The notes beneath the pieces were generated by a model. It did no database searches. It saw only the letters and a list, made by a program, of their open reading frames with translations, and was not told the DNA's origin. Made by a program: the position numbers and the translations under genes. From the NCBI RefSeq assembly GCF_001687565.2, contig NZ_CP016534.2, positions 624,501 through 688,500 on the forward strand: 64,000 bases of DNA, in the 5' to 3' direction. Below, one piece after another: positions 53,576-61,721 of this stretch; the stretch's first letter is position 1; every line of letters starts with the position of its first letter. The DNA is from Planococcus antarcticus DSM 14505. Its GTDB lineage: Bacteria > Bacillota > Bacilli > Bacillales_A > Planococcaceae.

Positions 53576-55296
53576 TTAAGATCCTGAAGAATTTGAGTCC
53601 TTATAAATGGATCGTGCTAGCAGTTGTCGCCTTGGTCTTTGGCCAATCGATGGCGGAGCTGTTCCTGCCGACCTTAATGGCAGACATCATTGACAATGGT
53701 GTCGTCAAAGGCAACATTCCGTATATCTGGAGAATCGGCGGCTGGATGCTACTGGTTTCCGCAATCGGCGCAATCGCGGCGGTTTTTGCCAGTTTTTATT
53801 CGGCTAAAGCAGCGATGGGGCTGGGGCGCGACTTGCGCCAGAAAGTTTTCAAGCATGTCGGCCAATTTTCGCTGCAGGAGTTTGATGAAGTGGGAACCGC
53901 ATCGCTGATCACGCGCACGACAAACGATATTACCCAGGTGCAACAAGTGGTCATCATGATGCTACGTATGGTTATCAGCGCACCGATTATGCTGGTCGGG
54001 GGAATTATCATGGCAGTTTCAAAAGATGCCAAATTGTCGCTAGTCATTATCGGTGCTATGCCGGTATTGGCTGTATCAATCTTGCTGATTTTGAAATACG
54101 GCATGCCCTTGTTCCAGGAGGTTCAGCAGCGTCTGGACGGCTTAAACCTAGTAGTAAGGGAAAACCTGACAGGCATCCGCGTCATCCGTGCCTTTAATCG
54201 TGAACAGGAGGAAAAAGCGCGCCTTCAAAAAGCCAATCGTGAACTGGCCGATGTCTCCATCAAAGTCAATAAAGTCATGGCCTTCCTGATGCCGGTCATG
54301 ATGCTGGTCATGAACATGACCGTCGTCGCCGTTATTTGGTTCGGCGGCATTCGCATTAGTAACGGCGCCATGCAGATCGGGGATTTGATGGCATTTATCC
54401 AATACGTCATGATGATCATGTTTGCACTGGTCATGGCATCTTTTATGTTCGTCATGGTTCCGCGTGCAGCGGTATCGGCCAGACGGATTAACGAAGTATT
54501 GGAAATGAAGCCGGCCTTCACGGACGATGGCACCGCCAAAGCGGACCGCACACGCGGCACGCTGGAGTTTGAGGACGTTTCTTTCTATTATCCGGGAGCG
54601 GAAGAACCGGCGCTGTCGAACATCAGTTTTAGCGCCAAACCGGGTGAAATCACGGCTTTGATCGGTGGGACGGGTTCCGGCAAGTCGACGCTGGTCAATC
54701 TGGTGCCGCGCTTTTACGACGTCAAGAGCGGAACAATCCGCGTCAACGGCGTTGACATTCGTGAGGCTTCGCAGCAGGAAGTCCGTTCGAAAATCGGCTT
54801 TGTGCCGCAGAAATCGATGCTGTTTACTGGGAGCATCGCGGACAATATCCGCTTCGGCAAACAAGACGCCAATCAGCAGGAAATGGATCATGCGGCAAAC
54901 ATTGCGCAGGCAACAGAATTTATCGATCAAATCGAAGGCGGCTACGCGGCTGAAATCGAGCAGGGCGGTTCTAATTTGTCAGGTGGGCAGAAGCAGCGCC
55001 TATCGATTGCTCGCGCGTTGATCCGCAAGCCAGATTTGTATATTTTCGATGATAGTTTCTCGGCGCTCGATTTTAAGACCGATGCCAAGCTGCGCAAAGC
55101 GTTAAAAAACGAAACGAAAAACGCCACGGTGCTGTTGGTCGCACAGCGTGTCAGCACGGTGGTCGACGCGGATCGGATCATCGTGTTGGAAAAAGGCAAA
55201 GTAGTCGGCATGGGCACGCACGAAGAGTTGCTCGAATCCAATAAGGTCTACCGCGAAATTGCCTTATCCCAACTGTCAGAGGAGGAAATTGCATGA
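53572..55296 (+). CDS. Heterodimeric ABC exporter, subunit with degenerate ATP site (YfiB-like)
   Basis: A 574-residue half-transporter: six membrane helices (about 1-310) followed by an ATPase domain with Walker A GGTGSGKST, signature NLSGGQKQRLSI and Walker B LYIFDD. The catalytic Glu after Walker B is Asp here (FDDSFSALD) and the switch His is Gln (VAQRVST), as in the inactive-site subunits of heterodimeric exporters such as TM287. It is coupled to the next gene by ATGA. The likely role is drug or lipid export at the cytoplasmic membrane. Confidence 0.95.
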   Translation: MIKILKNLSPYKWIVLAVVALVFGQSMAELFLPTLMADIIDNGVVKGNIPYIWRIGGWMLLVSAIGAIAAVFASFYSAKAAMGLGRDLRQKVFKHVGQFSLQEFDEVGTASLITRTTNDITQVQQVVIMMLRMVISAPIMLVGGIIMAVSKDAKLSLVIIGAMPVLAVSILLILKYGMPLFQEVQQRLDGLNLVVRENLTGIRVIRAFNREQEEKARLQKANRELADVSIKVNKVMAFLMPVMMLVMNMTVVAVIWFGGIRISNGAMQIGDLMAFIQYVMMIMFALVMASFMFVMVPRAAVSARRINEVLEMKPAFTDDGTAKADRTRGTLEFEDVSFYYPGAEEPALSNISFSAKPGEITALIGGTGSGKSTLVNLVPRFYDVKSGTIRVNGVDIREASQQEVRSKIGFVPQKSMLFTGSIADNIRFGKQDANQQEMDHAANIAQATEFIDQIEGGYAAEIEQGGSNLSGGQKQRLSIARALIRKPDLYIFDDSFSALDFKTDAKLRKALKNETKNATVLLVAQRVSTVVDADRIIVLEKGKVVGMGTHEELLESNKVYREIALSQLSEEEIA

Positions 55297-57119
55297 GTAG
55301 AATGGGACCTCCACATGGCGGAGCAAATATGCCGGCGGAAAAAGCCAAAGATTTCAAAGGCACATTTCGCCGCCTTGTTTCTTATTTAAAGCCGCGCCGA
55401 AAAAAACTGGCGGCCGTTTTCCTAGTCGCGATTCTCAGTACAGTGTTCACCATCGTCGGACCGAAAATCATGGGGATGGCGATTACCGAACTGTTCGAAG
55501 GCGCTTACGGGCAATTGCAGGGTGTTCCGGGCGGCGGCATCGACTTTGGTGTTATCGGCCAGATTCTCGCAATTCTTGCCGGGCTGTATCTGTTCAGCAG
55601 TTTGTTCAGCTATATCCAGCAGTATATGATGTCAACGGTCGCGCAGGACACGGTCTATGATCTGCGCCAAGACGTCAATAAAAAACTGGAAAAACTGCCG
55701 CTAGAGTATTTTGATGGCCGGGCAAACGGTGAAACCTTAAGCCGCATGACCAACGACATCGATACCATCGGCAGCACGCTGCAGCAAAGCTTGACGCAAT
55801 TCATCACGTCGATTGTCACCATCGTCGGGATTCTCGTGATGATGCTGACGATCAGCCCTTTGCTGACCTTGATTGCGGTCGTTTCCTTGCCGCTGTCCCT
55901 GTTCGTCATCGGACCGATTTTGAAGAAATCCCAGAAATACTTCAGCAGCCAGCAAAAAAATCTCGGCCACTTGAATGGCCACGTGGAGGAAATGTACACC
56001 GGTCACCAGGTCGTCAAAGCGTTCGGGCACGAAGCAAAATCCAACGAGCAATTTGATGCCGTCAATGAAGAACTTTACAATGCGGGGCGCAAAGCACAGT
56101 TCATTTCCGGTATCATCATGCCGATGATGACGTTGATCGGCAATTTGAGCTATGTGCTGATCAGCGTCGTCGGCGGAATCCTGGTAACGCAGCGCGCTAT
56201 CTCCATCGGGGATATCCAAGCGTTCATTACTTATTCCAAACAGTTTACGCAGCCGATTACCCAGACCGCCAACATCGCCAACATCATCCAGTCGACGGTT
56301 GCTGCCGCTGAGCGGGTCTTCGAATTGCTAGATGAGGAAGAGGAAGTCGTGGAAGTGACAACTTCTGTCCTAGCACGCGCGAAAGGTGCTGTCGCTTTTG
56401 AAGACGTCGACTTCGGCTATGGTAAGAATTTGCTGATTGATAAGATGAACATCGACATTCTGCCGGGTCAGACGGTCGCTATTGTCGGGCCGACCGGTGC
56501 CGGCAAGACGACTTTGATCAACCTGTTGATGCGTTTCTACGAATTGAACGGTGGGCGGATCACCGTCGATGGTCTTGATTCACGAGAAATGTCACGCCAT
56601 GAGCTGCGCCAGAACTTCGGCATGGTACTGCAGGATACCTGGCTGTTTAACGGCACCATCCGTGACAATATCGCCTACGGAAAAACTGGCGCTACCGAAG
56701 AGGAAATTCTGGTTGCAGCAGAAGCGGCACACGCTGACCACTTTATCAGGACCTTGCCGGACGGCTACGATACCATCTTGAACCAGGAAGTTTCGAATAT
56801 TTCAGAGGGACAAAAGCAATTATTGACTATCGCCCGCGCGATTCTTGCCGATCCACCAATCATGATTCTGGATGAAGCGACTTCTAGCGTCGACACGCGG
56901 ACCGAAATCTTTATTCAGCAAGCCATGAATCGACTAATGGAAGGACGCACAAGCTTTGTCATCGCGCATCGCTTGTCGACCATCAAAGATGCTGACCTGA
57001 TTTTGGTTATGGACCAAGGGAAAGTTATCGAACAAGGTACGCATCAGCAACTTCTCGACAAAGACGGCTTCTACGCCGATCTGTACCATAGCCAGTTTTC
57101 AGCAAAAGTGGCTGTCTAA
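55293..57119 (+). CDS. Heterodimeric ABC exporter, catalytically complete subunit (YfiC-like)
   Basis: A 608-residue half-transporter with a longer N-terminus, six membrane helices (about 35-340) and an ATPase domain: Walker A GPTGAGKTT, signature NISEGQKQLLTIARA, Walker B IMILDEATSSVD with the catalytic Glu, and switch His in IAHRLST. The signature ISEGQ departs from LSGGQ, so the composite site with the partner's Walker A is the degenerate one. Together the two subunits form one asymmetric exporter under the upstream MarR gene. Confidence 0.95.
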   Translation: MSRMGPPHGGANMPAEKAKDFKGTFRRLVSYLKPRRKKLAAVFLVAILSTVFTIVGPKIMGMAITELFEGAYGQLQGVPGGGIDFGVIGQILAILAGLYLFSSLFSYIQQYMMSTVAQDTVYDLRQDVNKKLEKLPLEYFDGRANGETLSRMTNDIDTIGSTLQQSLTQFITSIVTIVGILVMMLTISPLLTLIAVVSLPLSLFVIGPILKKSQKYFSSQQKNLGHLNGHVEEMYTGHQVVKAFGHEAKSNEQFDAVNEELYNAGRKAQFISGIIMPMMTLIGNLSYVLISVVGGILVTQRAISIGDIQAFITYSKQFTQPITQTANIANIIQSTVAAAERVFELLDEEEEVVEVTTSVLARAKGAVAFEDVDFGYGKNLLIDKMNIDILPGQTVAIVGPTGAGKTTLINLLMRFYELNGGRITVDGLDSREMSRHELRQNFGMVLQDTWLFNGTIRDNIAYGKTGATEEEILVAAEAAHADHFIRTLPDGYDTILNQEVSNISEGQKQLLTIARAILADPPIMILDEATSSVDTRTEIFIQQAMNRLMEGRTSFVIAHRLSTIKDADLILVMDQGKVIEQGTHQQLLDKDGFYADLYHSQFSAKVAV

Positions 57120-57123
57120 AACG

Positions 57124-57164
57124 CAAAAGGTCCACTGCGCAGTTTGTGCACGGTGGACCTTTTG
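57124..57164. terminator. Bidirectional terminator between the exporter and CPBP genes
   Basis: CAAAAGGTCCAC pairs with GTGGACCTTTTG, with an inner TGCGCA/TGTGCA extension. It ends both convergent genes. Confidence 0.88.
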
Positions 57165-57989
57165 CTATTCAACAATAGAATCTTTTTTGGGTTGCTTCTG
57201 CGTCTGCACGCCGCGCGCTAGCCAGAAAATGGCGCTGATCAAAAGCAGCGCGCTAATAACAAGCATCACCGCGTTCGGTGCCGCTTTCGCATAGACATCC
57301 GCTAGATTGAAAATAGCGATCGACTCTGGCCAGGTCGGCGCTAGGAACATCGCCACCGCTGCTAAAGAGTTATTGATGATGTGCAATAAAATCGGTACTA
57401 ATAGATTATTGGTTCGCAAATACAAGAGAGAAGCAACGATGCCAAACAAGAAAGCGCCGATGACATCAAGATGCAAAATGCCGAACAGTAAGCTGGAAAT
57501 TAAAATGCCGCCCCATACCGAAGTCCTGACAATCATCCGCTTCAGCAGCACGCCGCGGAACATAAACTCTTCGACCACCGGCGCCAACATGGCAATGGTG
57601 AAAACTGTGAAGACGATATATAACGGCGTATCCGGTATTGGCAGCGCCTCCAACATGAAATCGACCAGCCACGGCGCAACCGGTGCCAGCATGAACAGCT
57701 GAAACCAGAACATGCTGAGTGAAAAGGCAATCGACACCACCACTAAGGCAAGTAAAGTCGGCATCCATTTTTGGATGCCGTTATAAGACAGTACGTTCCA
57801 GACGGAAGCATTGTGCTTCCGGAAATAATAGCCAAAATAAATTCCCGGCACGAGGACGTATAGTACCAATTGGCTGATGACATCAAAAGTCATATCACTG
57901 ACGTCCAAGACAATCAAGGCAACCGTCGTTAAAATCGTACCAAGGATGGATAGTAGGATTAAGTAACGCGCCTTCATTTGTTCAAACAC
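57165..57989 (-). CDS. CPBP-family intramembrane metalloprotease
   Basis: A 274-residue membrane protein with about eight helices. The CAAX-protease/bacteriocin-processing motifs are EEFMFRGVLL (EExxxR), FGILHLDVIGAF with its His, and HIINNSLAA. Such proteins process prenylated or peptide substrates, or protect against own bacteriocins; none is encoded nearby. The GTG at 57989 follows AAAGGCGGTG; the frame upstream lacks homology. It is monocistronic. Confidence 0.9.
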   Translation of the reverse strand: MFEQMKARYLILLSILGTILTTVALIVLDVSDMTFDVISQLVLYVLVPGIYFGYYFRKHNASVWNVLSYNGIQKWMPTLLALVVVSIAFSLSMFWFQLFMLAPVAPWLVDFMLEALPIPDTPLYIVFTVFTIAMLAPVVEEFMFRGVLLKRMIVRTSVWGGILISSLLFGILHLDVIGAFLFGIVASLLYLRTNNLLVPILLHIINNSLAAVAMFLAPTWPESIAIFNLADVYAKAAPNAVMLVISALLLISAIFWLARGVQTQKQPKKDSIVE

Positions 57990-58199
57990 GGGGCACCGCC
58001 TTTCTTTTATCTGTAATCGCTTCATGTTATGTTTATAGATTATACGCACCCGAGGCAGCAAGTTTCATTTTTATCCAAACCCGTAATGTCACACATATGG
58101 TCTATCTTTCGACATAACAGCAGAAACACGGTATACTTAAGATAGTCTACCTGTCCATTTTGTTGGCGGGAAGAACGGAAGAACGGAAGGATGATTCAG

Positions 58200-58373
58200 A
58201 TGGCATTTTTAGACAAACTGAACCAATTGAAAGACAAGTCGATCGAAAAAGGCAAAACGCATTGGGAAGAAAACAAAGACGACTACAAAGAAAAAGCATC
58301 GACTTATAAGGAAAAAGCGATGGTCATGAAAGACGATGTTGCCAATAAAATCAAAGAGAAAAAAAAGAAATAA
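58200..58373 (+). CDS. Small charged helical protein, 57 aa
   Basis: A Lys- and Glu-rich protein without cysteines. It consists of repeated Lys-Glu/Asp patterns (DKLNQLKDKSIEKG, KEKASTYKEKAM) that would form an amphipathic or coiled-coil helix, ending in KEKKKK. It resembles small stress or antitoxin-like proteins in composition, but no family is recognised. GGAAGG lies 9 bases before the ATG at 58200; the ATG at 58191 touches it. A terminator follows 14 bases after the stop. Confidence 0.6.
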   Translation: MAFLDKLNQLKDKSIEKGKTHWEENKDDYKEKASTYKEKAMVMKDDVANKIKEKKKK

Positions 58374-58387
58374 TGGATAAGTTGGTT

Positions 58388-58413
58388 AGGCGAACGTCGC
58401 CTGGCTATTTTTT
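58388..58413 (+). terminator. Terminator after the 57-aa gene
   Basis: AGGCGA pairs with TCGCCT around ACG, followed by GGCTA and a T run. Confidence 0.8.
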
Positions 58414-58650
58414 TTGTGGAATTTCGGGTTGTGTGAGTGCTATATAAGTTGAACTAAAGAATCATCCTTAGACACACTGCTCTGGCCGCACCGGCTCTGA
58501 TTTAATCTAATGAAAAAAAGTGACTGAAAATTTGACTGCTATGTCACGGTGTATCAACAGATAAGAATCATAAGTTTCGAGCTATTTAGAAGGATTTTTT
58601 TGAGTTGCTATGTGGACATTTTCGAGTTCCCATAACCACATTGTAACTTT

Positions 58651-58760
58651 CTACACGAACTTCCCACATCTCAGTCAACATACTAGAATGCTGCCTCAAA
58701 ATTCTCCGTTTCTTCGCGACTTTTTCAACTCCCTACACGATCTTTCAGACCTCCCTATAA
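58651..58760 (+). repeat. Degenerate 21-bp phased array
   Basis: TACACGAAC (58652), TACACGATC (58734) and TATAAAATT (58756) recur with spacing near multiples of 21 (82 and 22), each preceded by TTTC or TCCC, and the intervening sequence is pyrimidine-rich. The units are less regular than those at 50932. The rest of the 58414-58859 gap holds no gene that I can support. Confidence 0.6.
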
Positions 58761-58859
58761 AATTCTCTCTTACTCAGTTTTAAATACAGAACATTCAGTC
58801 TTTATATTCTCTCACAACCAAGCGATAATAAGAGTAAGAAAAAGAGCGGAGGTTATTTG

Positions 58860-60860
58860 ATGGGGAAGACACCATTACCAGCAATCTTCTTGCTACTGAT
58901 TCTCATACTGTCGGCGTGCCAGGAGGCAGACGTGGAGCCACCAGACGAGACGCCAGACGAGACAGCCAAAGCCATCGAGTCGCCGGAAGTGCGCGTTGCG
59001 GAATTTATTGAGCTGTGGAAGAGCGGCGATTTTCCCGGCATGCACACAAATTACTTGAACCAGGGCACGCAATCGGTTTATGGCGAAGCGAATTTTGTCA
59101 CGTGGCAGCAGGATCTTCACAAGCAGATGGGAGTCGAGAATCTGGAGGTTTCCTATACAGAACCTGCGGAAGACGCAGAATGGAATAAAGAACAACCAGC
59201 CGATTTCTCGATTCGGGTAGCGTTCGATACGATCATCGGTCCGGTGGAATTTGAAAAGACGCTGACACTGCTGTATGAATCGCACGGAAAAGTGGAAGAC
59301 TGGTTCGTTGAATGGGATCCGTCTTTTATTGTGCCCAATTTGGAAGCTGGCGACCAAGTATCGACTGAAATAACCCAAGGACCACGCGGCGAAATGGTCG
59401 ACCGCAACGGCAACGCGATTGCTTCGAACAGCACCGGCTACGAAGTCAGTGTCATTCCGGAAAACTTCGACACTGCCAAAAAGCAACAGTTGGCAGAGCT
59501 GCTCGGCATGAGCGAGCAGGCGATTGACAACAAGCTCAATCAACCGTGGGTGCAGCCGCATTACCTCGTGCCGATTGCACAGATCAAGGCGGACCAATCC
59601 ACGCTGGATGAGCTGTTTACAATCCGCGGCACGACAAGCAGAGAAGTAACAATGCGCAATTATCCGTATGGCTGGGCACTGTCGCACATCAGCGGCTATA
59701 TGGGTCCGATTACCTCCGAGCAGCTGGAGGCGTGGAGCAGCAAGGGCTATTCGACCGAAACGATGGTCGGGCGGCAAGGGCTGGAAGAAATTCTGCAGGA
59801 GCGGCTGCGCGGAAGAGCGGGCGGGCGCATTATTCTGAAGAAGCAACAGGAAAATGCAGTTATCACATCGGTGGATAATGAACCCATTCCAGGTGAAACC
59901 GTGGCATTGACCATTGACGCCGAGCTGCAGCAGGCACTTTACGAAGCGATGGGTGAACAGGCGGGAACCAGTGCCGCAATCGATCCGGATACCGGGGAAA
60001 CGCTGGCACTGGTCAGTTCACCGGGCTTTGATCCTAATGAATTTGTGCCAAACATCACCAACAGTCGCTTTCAGGAGCTCGCCAACGATCCGCTGCAACC
60101 GTTCTTCAACCGCTTTGCAGCGGTCTATGCACCGGGACCAATCATGCAGCCAATCACTGCGGCCATTGGATTGGAAAGCGGCACGCTTGATCCTGCTGAA
60201 GGCTACGACATCAGCGGCAAGTCGTGGCAGCGTTACCAATCGTGGGGAGATTACCGGGTCACACGGCCGCGCGATGACGTACCGAACCCAATCGATTTAA
60301 ACAAGGCACTCATCCATTCCGACAATATCTACTTTGCCCAGCAGGCACTCAATATACAGGATGACGATTTCCAGACAGGCCTGGAAAACTTCGGTTTTAG
60401 TGAAGAAATTGCTTTTCCAATCGAGCTGACACCGTCGCGCATTTCACAGGATGGCACATTTGGCTCTGAAGGCCAGCTGGCCGGCACGGCTTCTGGCCAG
60501 GGACAGATGCAGGTCAATATTCTTCACATGGCAACACTTTACAGTCCGATTTTGACAAACGGTAAACTCTACAAGCCGACTCTGTTTCTCGATGACGAAG
60601 ATCAGCAATTATGGAATGAAAACTTACTCGATGCTGAGAACGCCGAATTGCTGCAGATCAGCTTAAGCAATGCCGGCAAAGAACTGGGCACAGAACTCGC
60701 CGGCAAGAGCGGAACCGCACGCGAAAGAGACGAGCAAAATAGCTGGTTTGTCGGCTACAGCTTGGTGAATCCCGATTTAATTGTCGCCATGATGGTCGAA
60801 GGGGAAGACGAAGTGGACGAAACAGTCGAGCAAGTTATTGAAGAATGGAACAAAGAATAG
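58860..60860 (+). CDS. Class B penicillin-binding protein-like lipoprotein lacking the catalytic SxxK
   Basis: A 666-residue lipoprotein (lipobox LSAC) with an NTF2-like MecA N-terminal domain (about 45-155), a PBP dimer/linker domain (about 165-340) and a transpeptidase domain (about 350-660). In this family the nucleophile lies in a PGSTFKPITA-like motif. Here the segment reads APGPIMQPITA, so Ser is Pro427 and Lys is Gln430. The second motif SDN (Ser487) and third motif KSGTA (Lys616) are kept. The protein therefore looks catalytically inactive as a transpeptidase, yet the frame is intact. GGAGG is 7 bases before the ATG at 58860. It might act as a scaffold or a beta-lactam-insensitive partner. 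A terminator follows. Confidence 0.9.
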   Translation: MGKTPLPAIFLLLILILSACQEADVEPPDETPDETAKAIESPEVRVAEFIELWKSGDFPGMHTNYLNQGTQSVYGEANFVTWQQDLHKQMGVENLEVSYTEPAEDAEWNKEQPADFSIRVAFDTIIGPVEFEKTLTLLYESHGKVEDWFVEWDPSFIVPNLEAGDQVSTEITQGPRGEMVDRNGNAIASNSTGYEVSVIPENFDTAKKQQLAELLGMSEQAIDNKLNQPWVQPHYLVPIAQIKADQSTLDELFTIRGTTSREVTMRNYPYGWALSHISGYMGPITSEQLEAWSSKGYSTETMVGRQGLEEILQERLRGRAGGRIILKKQQENAVITSVDNEPIPGETVALTIDAELQQALYEAMGEQAGTSAAIDPDTGETLALVSSPGFDPNEFVPNITNSRFQELANDPLQPFFNRFAAVYAPGPIMQPITAAIGLESGTLDPAEGYDISGKSWQRYQSWGDYRVTRPRDDVPNPIDLNKALIHSDNIYFAQQALNIQDDDFQTGLENFGFSEEIAFPIELTPSRISQDGTFGSEGQLAGTASGQGQMQVNILHMATLYSPILTNGKLYKPTLFLDDEDQQLWNENLLDAENAELLQISLSNAGKELGTELAGKSGTARERDEQNSWFVGYSLVNPDLIVAMMVEGEDEVDETVEQVIEEWNKE

Positions 60861-60897
60861 CTTCACATTGTTAACTATTAAACGAAAATAATGAACA

Positions 60898-60927
60898 AGC
60901 CAGACGAATGCTGTCTGGCTTTTTTTG
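60898..60927 (+). terminator. Terminator of the PBP-like gene
   Basis: AAGCCAGAC pairs with GTCTGGCTT, followed by a T run. Confidence 0.92.
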
Positions 60928-60982
60928 TGGTGAGGCGGTATGGTGCGAGGGATTAAGCCTACGGGTGGCGCTGTTGGCTTCT

Positions 60983-61024
60983 TACCCGTGTGTTTTCTCC
61001 GTCTACCCGGGTGTTTGCTATTTC
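60983..61024 (+). repeat. Two-unit 21-bp repeat (TACCCG units)
   Basis: TACCCGTGTGTTTTC and TACCCGGGTGTTTGC begin at 60983 and 61004, 21 bases apart, and resemble the first unit at 50932 (TACCCAGGTGTTTC). The rest of the 60928-61293 gap holds no gene that I can support; a long open frame there is an upstream extension of the MerR frame. Confidence 0.6.
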
Positions 61025-61293
61025 AACCTGCAGCCACAAAAAACAAGCGCCTCATAGAAGAAGAAAAGCTAAAAAGAGCAAACATTGGTGGAATGATGTC
61101 GCTTTTCCAAACCAGTAAATTTTTCCATCAAAAGCAGCACGTTCCACTGTATGCTCTTTACCAGAATGTGCTATTATTCTTAATTACAAAGAGAAATTGC
61201 TTAGCAATGGATCGAATCGGATTTCAACCGTCGGGAACGTTTCTGCCAGTTGAAGAGAATAAAAAAGGAGGCGTCTGCATTGGGAAGGACTTA

Positions 61294-61680
61294 ATGAAAA
61301 TCGGAGAAATTGCAAAATTGAGTGGAGTATCAACGAGAACTATCGATTATTACACGGTATCCGGATTGTTACATAGTGAACGTTCTGATTCAAACTACCG
61401 GCTTTATCCGACTTCTGCTCTACAGACGCTCGAACGCATTCAGCTGCTAAAAAAACAGCGCTTGTCGATTTCGGAAATCAAGGAAATCATTGATGCGCCC
61501 GAAAATCTCGAAACAGAGCTCTTGGTGGAGGAAGTTTACGAAGAATTTGAATGCCTGCAACGAAAAATCACATGCCTGGAAGAGCAATTGAAAGATGCGC
61601 CAAGCATCGTGAAGACGCACGTCAGCAAAGCGCTTGAGCATCAATTGGCAACAATTACCGCTTTAATCGCTTTGCTGTAA
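61294..61680 (+). CDS. MerR-family transcriptional regulator
   Basis: A 128-residue regulator with the MerR helix-turn-helix and wing: KIGEIAKLSGVSTRTIDYY and SNYRLYPTSALQTL, then a dimerisation helix (about 78-125). No Cys-rich metal loop is present, so a metal sensor is unlikely; it may belong to the YyaN/GlnR-like group. The ATG at 61294 follows GGAAGGA. The frame is open far upstream without homology. The CNNM gene starts 38 bases after its stop and could be in the same transcript. Confidence 0.87.
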   Translation: MKIGEIAKLSGVSTRTIDYYTVSGLLHSERSDSNYRLYPTSALQTLERIQLLKKQRLSISEIKEIIDAPENLETELLVEEVYEEFECLQRKITCLEEQLKDAPSIVKTHVSKALEHQLATITALIALL

Positions 61681-61688
61681 CCAACTTT

Positions 61689-61721
61689 GGAGGTGAATCC
61701 CTTTTACAGGGAAGACACGTG
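61689..61721 (+). promoter_or_regulatory. Hairpin between Shine-Dalgarno and GTG start of the first CNNM gene
   Basis: GGAGGTGA (61689-61696) is 22 bases from the GTG at 61719, too far for normal use. TCCCT (61698-61702) and AGGGA (61708-61712) form a hairpin with loop TTTAC, and folding it out leaves 7 bases. The second CNNM gene has the same arrangement (63166-63199). Confidence 0.7.

Noticed and set aside
54148..54930. 260-codon frame on the minus strand inside the first exporter gene
   Set aside because: It is antisense to well-conserved ABC transporter sequence and has a His/Asp-rich composition typical of shadow frames.
60940..61293. N-terminal extension of the MerR protein by 118 residues
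   Set aside because: MerR homology starts at 61294, and the upstream part contains a terminator-adjacent gap and a 21-bp repeat.
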